Positions 57,821 through 64,000 of a DNA stretch of 64,000 nucleotides are shown one piece after another. The position numbers were made by a program, and so were the translations under genes. Position 1 is the stretch's first letter; every line of letters begins with the position of its first letter. The DNA is from Magnolia sinica (lineage: Eukaryota; Streptophyta; Magnoliopsida; Magnoliales; Magnoliaceae): NCBI RefSeq assembly GCF_029962835.1, contig NC_080588.1:65992001-66056000 (forward strand), in the 5' to 3' direction. The notes under the pieces are model-generated. The model ran no database searches. It saw nothing but the letters and a program-made list of their open reading frames with translations, and had not been told where the DNA came from.

Positions 57821-58545
57821 CCCGTGTAGATACCACCAAATAAGTTACTTTTACCACTTGCGGCACTAAATAAGTGACCTATTTAGTGTGTAAGTAAGTT
57901 TGGCTTACGATTAGAATAGTTATAAGTAAATTTTTTTATATTTAAAAGTGCATAATCACTTCAGTTAATTTTTGTTAGCTTTTCTACTTTTCATAAGTTC
58001 CTAAGGGCCTGTTTGGCCGGACAGATCCCATGGGATTAGGAGGGATGGGATGGATTTTAAGGTAATGATGGTGGTGTAGGTGGACTGGTTTAAGATCCAT
58101 AGGATTGCTCCCGCACAAGTTTATCATTTGGCATGCGGGGCATATCCCAAGATTTTACCTTTCAATCCCTTTTGATCCATCCAACCAAACACACCCCCGG
58201 GCAGGATTGAACGGGATTAGGAGGGATGGGATCAATTTTAAGATAATGATGGTGATGCCAGTGGATTGGTTTAAGAGCCATGGGTTTGCTATATCCCGGG
58301 GACAAGTTCACCGGGTTTGTTTGGCTTGTTTGGCATATCCCGAGATTTTACCATCCCATCCCTCCTAATCCCTCTTAATCTGCCGGGCCAAACAGGCCTT
58401 AAAAGGCAACAAGAAAGATGAAAGATCGGTGAAGCTTATGGCTCTTTTGTTTGTCAAACATAGTTATCTTCTTAATAAGGATAAATTAAGATAACATACT
58501 TATCCATTGAGTAACTTCTCTTAAGCAACATACTGATCGAAACAC
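57821..58545. mobile_element. Tourist-like MITE split by another Tourist-like MITE
   Basis: Parts 57821-58004 and 58400-58545 together match, in reverse, the element at 63116-63426 (AAGTGCATAATCACTTCAGT, CTTTTCTACTTTTCATAAGT). Left end GGGCCCGTGTAGAT. Confidence 0.7.
58005..58399. mobile_element. Tourist-like MITE, inner insertion
   Basis: GGGCCTGTTTGGCCGG ... CCGGGCCAAACAGGCCT, flanked by TAA at 58002-58004 and 58400-58402. The interior is two diverged copies of a roughly 195-bp module (GGGATTAGGAGGGATGGGAT). Confidence 0.85.
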
Positions 58546-58689
58546 TAAGAGGAAATGATGAACCACACATGCATGTTGATTTTGGACTGTTGTAGTCCTC
58601 TTTCACAACTTCTAGCCATGTAGATTATGGAAGGGATTGGCTGGTGTACCACACACCACTGACCTCACAGGTGTGTTAACATCACCAAG

Positions 58690-59125
58690 TTATGTGGTTC
58701 CATTATGAGGTATGTGCTATATTCAAACCGTCTTTCCGTTTGGCGAGCTCATTTAAGGCTTGAGCTGAAAATAAAACAAATCCAAAGATCAAGTGGACCA
58801 CATTGCAAAAAGTAGTGAGGGATTGAACATCTACCATTGAAACCCTTTTTGGGGTCATAGAAGTCTTGGATCAATATATATTTGTTTTTCCTCTTCATCC
58901 AGGTCTGTGTGACATTATGAACAGATTGGATGAAAAATAAACATTTTGGTGGGCCCTATGACTGTTTTAATGGTGAGAATCATTATCTCTACTTGTTGTG
59001 TGGTCCACTTGAGCTTTGGATATGACTCATTTTTAGGCTCATGCTCTAAAATGATCTCTCCAAATGGATGAATGATGTGGATATAATAAATACATCATTT
59101 TGGGGGCCATGTAACTTTGATCTCC
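58690..59125. mobile_element. Mutator-like MITE (subfamily of the composite arms)
   Basis: GGTTCCATTATGAGGTATGT ... GGGGGCCATGTAACTTTGAT+CTCC. Same subfamily as 52868-53335, but without the minisatellite at its right side. Confidence 0.78.
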
Positions 59126-59184
59126 TTTAAACCATTCTAGTAACCTGGAGCTCGAGGAAGTAAAGCAGATTGTGTACTGACTAA

Positions 59185-59630
59185 ACTCTGTGAGGTCCAC
59201 CATGATTTATGTATTTTATTCACTCATTCCATTGATTTTACAAGATAATTTTAGGGCTTGAGTTCAAAAATGAATGATATCCAAAACTAAAGTAGACCAT
59301 ACCACATGAAATAGTATGAATTGAATGTCTATCAATGAAAAATTCTTGGGGCCACAAAAGTTTTGGATCAAGTTGATATTTTTGTTTTCCCTTCATCCAT
59401 GTCTTTGTGATCTTGTGATCACGTTGGATGACAATTAAAGATCATTGTGGGCCCTAGCAAGGCTTCAATGCTCAAAATCATTCTTCCTATTGTTTCTTGT
59501 GGTGTGGTCCACTTTAGCTTTGGATATGCTTCAATATTTGGCTCAACACCTAAATAGAGTGGGTAAAATGGATGGATGGCGTGGATAAACCACATACATT
59601 CCCGGCGGGCTCAACTAAGTTTACTCATTA
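59185..59630. mobile_element. Mutator-like MITE copy
   Basis: GAGGTCCACCATGATTTATG ... GGATGGCGTGGATAAACCAC ... CGGCGGGCTC. Ends decayed. Confidence 0.72.
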
Positions 59631-59638
59631 TGATAAAA

Positions 59639-60156
59639 GGACACAATCCGCGTCCTACCCCTGCCTAGACAGTAATCTGTCCGGTTAGGGTTCTGTGGGG
59701 CCCACCGTGATGTAAGTGTTTTATCCACGCCGTCCATCATTTTTGTCAGATCATTTAAAGGTATGAGACAAAATCTGAGGCAGGTAAAGGGCTTAGGTGG
59801 ACTACAAAGTGGGGATTGAAATCCCACCATTAAAAACTTCTTGGGAGCTGGAGAAGTTTCCGATCAAGCTGATATTTGTTTTTTCACTTCGTCCACGTCT
59901 ACATGACGTTATGAATAGGTTGGATGGTAAAAAAACATCACGGTGGCCCATAGAAAGGTTTCAACAGTATCACTACAGCTTCCTTTGGTGTGGTCCACTG
60001 GAGCTGTGGACCTGCTTCATTTTTGGGATCATAACTTAAAGTGATTTGAGAAAAGAGATGAACAGCGTTGATAAGACACTTACATTATGGTGGGCTCCAC
60101 AGAGCCCTGCCCAGATGGATTACCGTACGGGAAGGGGTAGGATGCAATCCACGTCC
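59639..60156. mobile_element. Mutator-like MITE, intact copy with 9-bp target duplication
   Basis: A 518-bp element flanked by ATGATAAAA at 59630-59638 and 60157-60165. Right end GGATGCAATCCACGTCC as in 33594-34112. At the left end the outermost 17-bp module reads in the opposite sense (GGACACAATCCGCGTCC). Interior GGAGCTGGAGAAGTTTCCGA and GTGGTCCACTGGAGCTGTGG. Confidence 0.9.
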
Positions 60157-60364
60157 ATGATAAAAGCGAATTCGATTTCCATCTTCGAAGTACACATACA
60201 CACACTAGCCAGATTGGCAGCGTTCATATTCACACGACACATACACACACTAGTCAATTCGGTGGCGTGTGGTACACTAGCCAATCCGCTTCAGTAGATT
60301 ATAGTGCACCTAGCTGCATAAGGACACACGGACGCTGTTTGGCTAGTGACCCCAACACCAGCCA

Positions 60365-60545
60365 GCTAACTGATGTCAAAGCTCTATGGGTCCCACCATG
60401 ATGAATGTTTTTTTATCCACACCGTCCATCCATTTGCCATCTTATTTTAGGGCATGAGCCCAAAAATGAGGTTAATCAAAATCACAGGTGGACTACACCA
60501 CAATAAAATAATATTGATCGAACGACTAACTATAGACAACTCGTA
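60365..60545. mobile_element. Mutator-like MITE fragment
   Basis: Left third of a GGGCCCAC-family copy: GGGTCCCACCATGATGAATG, TTATCCACACCGTCCATCC, CAGGTGGACTACACCAC. Confidence 0.72.
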
Positions 60546-60784
60546 ATCAAAACATGACCACTTAGCTTTCTAATTTGGGTGGGTCCTCAATTTATTTGGC
60601 TAAAATCCTCACAGAAAAGTAACCAATGGTTTGGATTGAGCTAGGGTTAGCCTAGCACCGTGCTAAATGCCGGATTTTTGCCCACAGCGAAAAAATATTT
60701 TTTTGGTGGATTTTGTCAGTTCTGGCCCTCCAATATCTCATTGACACATGGCTTGGCTCATGCGAGCCTCACACGATACTCTCA

Positions 60785-60935
60785 CCTATGCCATCATCCA
60801 CGCCATCATCTATACCATGACACATGCCATCATCCATGTCATCATTCATGCCATGATCACTGCTATCCTTCATGCCATGATCCACACCATCATCTGTGCC
60901 ATGATCTGCACTATCATCCATGCCTATCCATGAAT
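60785..60935. repeat. 12-bp minisatellite (ATGCCATCATCC type)
   Basis: About 12 diverged units of CATGCCATCATC / CATGCCATGATC. Open frames across it encode His/Cys-rich repeats and are not credible genes. Confidence 0.88.
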
Positions 60936-61017
60936 CATGGGATGACACATTTCACACAAACCTAACTTTGCATCCAAGCCTGAGGCTCGTGGTAGCCTCC
61001 CCTCCCCTTGAAATGCT

Positions 61018-61026
61018 TATAAAAGG
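61018..61026 (+). promoter_or_regulatory. TATA-like box, possibly in an LTR
   Basis: TATAAAAGG, followed by a purine-rich leader (GAGAGTGAAGGGAGAGCCAG) and a pyrimidine-rich stretch. No gene or PBS follows within several hundred bases, so this may be a solo LTR promoter. Up to 61720 nothing else is recognised. Confidence 0.4.
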
Positions 61027-61715
61027 AAGGGGCCAGGAGAGTGAAGGGAGAGCCAGAGAGAAAGCTAGTGAAGGGGAGATCCAGAGAGAGAGCCTGTTAG
61101 GGAGAGAAATAAGGAAATAGCCAACGACGGAGACAAAGACAAAGACTTTATTTTCTCGATTTCCTCTATTCTTTCAATCATTTCTATCCCATTTCAACTT
61201 CAAAGCCAATGCCATATTTTCAATCTATCCGTTTTCTTGTTTGTATATTCCAACCTCCTTATTTTGAACACCTAAGGTGGTAGGCTCTACTCTGACATCA
61301 TGTAAAGTATACTCTATAGTTACATTTCTTGAGAATCTTCTGCATCAGAAAACATAACTTAAATGAGTAACAAAAAACTTTGTTTCTTTTTTTTTTTTTC
61401 TATACTTTTATTGAAAAAACTATTTTCTATCATTTTCATTTTATTTTTAGTTTATCTTTAATAGTTTAAGATATCTAAATCTTAGTATTTTATTGAAAGT
61501 TCATTAAATTCCCTTTGAAAGCATATAGTCTGGTAAAGTAGAGACCTTGTTTGATATGAGCAGTAAAAGCGTGCCTAACCTCTTTATTTTTTCATAACCA
61601 TGGCCCTTACCCGGAATCTACGATCTATCATAGAGTTATTCAAGTCACGAATTCTTCGATTTTCCTAATTTCTAAGTGATTCCATGAATTTTAGCCAAAT
61701 ATGAATTCTAAAGGC

Positions 61716-61721
<6 letters not shown>

Positions 61722-61748
<27 letters not shown>

Positions 61749-61760
61749 CCATATATATAT
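61722..61760. repeat. (TG)n-(TA)n microsatellite
   Basis: About 12 TG units followed by CCATATATATAT. Confidence 0.95.
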
Positions 61761-61829
61761 TGACTCATGAAACCATCATACGGCTGAACACCTAGTGGGG
61801 TAGCCCAAGGGAAACCTCCCGTCAGCTAC

Positions 61830-62160
61830 TACACTACCATTAAAAACTTCTCAGGGCCCACTGTTATGTTTATTTGCCAACCAACTGTTGATAAGGTCAC
61901 ACAGACTTAGATAAGGGGGAAAAAAAACATAAAATCTCAACTTGATCCGTAAATTTCGTGGCCTCTAAAAAGTTTTCAACGGTAAGCATCCAATCCTCAC
62001 TCTTTCTTGTGGAGTGGTCCACCTGATATTTAGATCTACCTTAGTTTTGGAATAATGCCCTAAAATGAGCTGGAAAAATGGACGAAAGGCATGGATAAAA
62101 CATATACATCATGGGGGGGCCCACAGAGCTTTGACTTAGTGAGGGGTTACTAGCCAAACT
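61830..62160. mobile_element. Mutator-like MITE fragment
   Basis: CATTAAAAACTTCTCAGGGC ... AACTTGATCCGTAAATTTCG ... GCATGGATAAAACATATACA ... GGGCCCACAGAGCTTTGAC. Confidence 0.75.
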
Positions 62161-63115
62161 GCTTTCCGCACACATGGGCGGTTTCAAACCACGGCGATGG
62201 ACTGAACATTTTCTCGGAGAATATACATAGTTGATACGCATGCGATGAGAAGTTTGAAACTTGGCAAATTTTCAACCAAATTAAATCACCCATAAGTGGA
62301 AACACTATTTTAAGGCGTAAAAATCTAAAATAACATTTATTGAATGAATCCAATATCTGATTGATGAACATTTACTCTATGTTTTGGACCTTTAAATATA
62401 TTTCATTATCTACTCGATCAATCAGCCACTTAGAAGAACCTTTCGGTCTTATGTTTTAGTTTATAACCCATCTAAATTGGGACCACCCACTATTTTAATG
62501 GTGAATTTGTGTTTAACGAGTCTAGTTTGTTGGTACCACGTGTATAATTTCTTGGTCCACACATTGTTGATGTCTCTCTCTTTTAGGTGAGCATTCATGC
62601 ATCCCACATGGCATGCATGTGAGTAAATCCAGGCCATTAAGCTGTCAATATGGTTTTAACAGGCCATTTGACGTCCACCAAGATCATGCCATCAGTGTGC
62701 TTTTAGAAAACAATCAATTCTCACGTAATGCTATCGAGTTATAGATGACCTAGTTGCATGAGTGTAAACAATAGATTAGGACCATCCATTCATATTATAT
62801 GTTAATGAGCTTATTACAATGATTATTAAAAATGATTTACTTTATCAAATTCAGGCTCTTATGAATATGTTACAAAATTTCATATTATCCAAAATTTAAG
62901 TTTGTCCAACACAACTGTTAAATTCCACGTAAATATTATAATACAACTGAAGATTCCAAATCACTTTGATACTGTGTAATTGTTATTTGGATTCCAATGT
63001 ATTCTAAATACAACTTGCGAAATGAGCCCTTCTAGAAAATATGCCTTGACCATCATGGATTGCCTATGGTTCTTCAAAATTGCATGTGTCAACAACTCCT
63101 AAATATGGTTACTAA
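62161..63115. other. Intergenic sequence, nothing recognised
   Basis: AT-rich; no gene, RNA or repeat that I can support. Confidence 0.4.
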
Positions 63116-63426
63116 GGCCCATTTGGATCATAAGTTGCTTAAAGTTACTTATGCCACAAATAACTGATCTTAGTTTCTACTTACTACGAAGTTATGTTTG
63201 GTAAATAATTCACTTATCAGCTTCTCCTCTCTTTCTTCTCTCTCATGTCTCTCTTCGGCAACTTCAAAAAAGTAGAAAAGTTAAAAATTTTAATTGAAGT
63301 GATTATGTACTTTTAAGTAAAAAAGTTACTTATAACTAATCATAAACTAAACTTATTCAAAACAAGTTACTTATCTACTGCTATAGGTCAAAAAAGAAAA
63401 TTTTTTGGCAGTATCCGAATGGCCCC
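63116..63426. mobile_element. Tourist-like MITE
   Basis: GGCCCATTTGGAT ... ATCCGAATGGCCCC, flanked by TAA at 63113-63115 and 63427-63429. Relative of the split element at 57821-58545. Confidence 0.8.
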
Positions 63427-63761
63427 TAAAAGGAAGGCAACTTACTGAAAGATCATATCATCCCACAGTGTTACTTTCACTTTGTAGCCCATGAACTGCA
63501 ATGCCAATTGCTTAAGTGGATCAGTCGCTGTCCGCATGACGTGGTGGGCAGGCGTGGCAAATTACTTAAGAGAATTTTATGATTGAAATGATGATTATTT
63601 CCTTTTCATGCGAGTCCACTACATCACGACCATATGCGCACATCTTGACTGATCTACGAGAGGGGTTATATACAATTCAAAATATTCTAGAATTGATAGA
63701 CTTGATCAGTATCCAAATGTATTTATGCAACTAGGGTCATTGTAACCAATGTATGACTAAT

Positions 63762-63882
63762 AATAGAGCTGTTGATGAGCCAGGTTCGAGCCAGGCAAAA
63801 TTAAAATTTTGAATTAGCCCAGCTCAAACAGTTCAAAATTCGGGCGAAGCCAACCCCATGCCTAGCCCATTGACAGCCCTAT
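63762..63882. mobile_element. Short hAT-like element
   Basis: TAGAGCTGTTGATGAGCC ... GGCCTAGCCCATTGACAGCCC-type imperfect inverted ends with GAGCC/GGCTC words. No clear duplication. 63427-63761 and 63883-64000 hold nothing recognised. Confidence 0.4.
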
Positions 63883-64000
63883 CTAAGAACACTGGATCAT
63901 TTCACTCTCTCCCTTCTAACACATGGAGCTCACTTGAATTGATGAACAGACCTCACCTGGGTTCCATTTGATGAACAGCTTGGATCTTGAACTCATGGGC

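Noticed and set aside
60660-60965. His/Cys-rich 101-codon frame, possible metal-binding peptide
   Set aside because: Created by the 12-bp ATGCCATCATCC repeat; no conservation pattern can be argued.

Overview
The window is nuclear DNA of a flowering plant. It carries two intact intron-rich genes, both on the minus strand, in a very repeat-dense background. Introns follow GT-AG throughout, and plant-type repeats abound: Ty3/gypsy LTRs, a TRIM, SINEs, Mutator-, Tourist- and hAT-like MITEs, and L1 and RTE LINE remnants. A dispersed family with GTGGGGCCCAC ends and 'TTATCCACGCCGTCCATC' motifs occurs about 16 times. My impression that this points to a magnoliid-type genome is low-confidence and rests on repeat style only.

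Layout. 1-3.8 kb: blocks of a 21-bp minisatellite mixed with a fold-back MITE that holds a SINE, plus Mutator-like arms. 3.8-8.4 kb: MITEs, LTR scraps, an RTE LINE tail and microsatellites. 8.56-17.86 kb (minus): a complete 15-exon mitochondrial serine hydroxymethyltransferase gene (519 aa), with a TRIM and a Tourist-like MITE in its introns. 18-21.7 kb: a Mutator-like MITE with a 20-bp perfect hairpin, a probable old gypsy LTR and other MITEs. 21.7-27.6 kb: a complete but coding-defective Ty3/gypsy element, probably of the CRM clade, with a 5-bp target duplication. 27.6-43.1 kb: no gene seen; MITEs, a small LTR-gag-LTR derivative, nested insertions and an LTR remnant. 43.17-50.65 kb (minus): a complete 4-exon CorA-like magnesium transporter gene (460 aa), whose introns hold a second TRIM, a truncated L1 and an RTE remnant. 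50.9-52.4 kb: a roughly 165-bp tandem array just upstream of that gene. 52.5-55.4 kb: a large inverted-repeat composite element carrying the same 21-bp minisatellite as the left edge. 55.4-64 kb: nested hAT-, Tourist- and Mutator-like elements; no gene seen.

The two genes are not obviously linked in function: one is a mitochondrial one-carbon/photorespiratory enzyme, the other a two-transmembrane GMN-motif metal transporter. The most unusual material is non-coding: the composite element with its two-variant 21-bp minisatellite, the patchy LTR divergence of the CRM-like element, and several nested insertions whose target duplications give a relative order of events. Splice sites and target duplications were read by eye; no database search was run.
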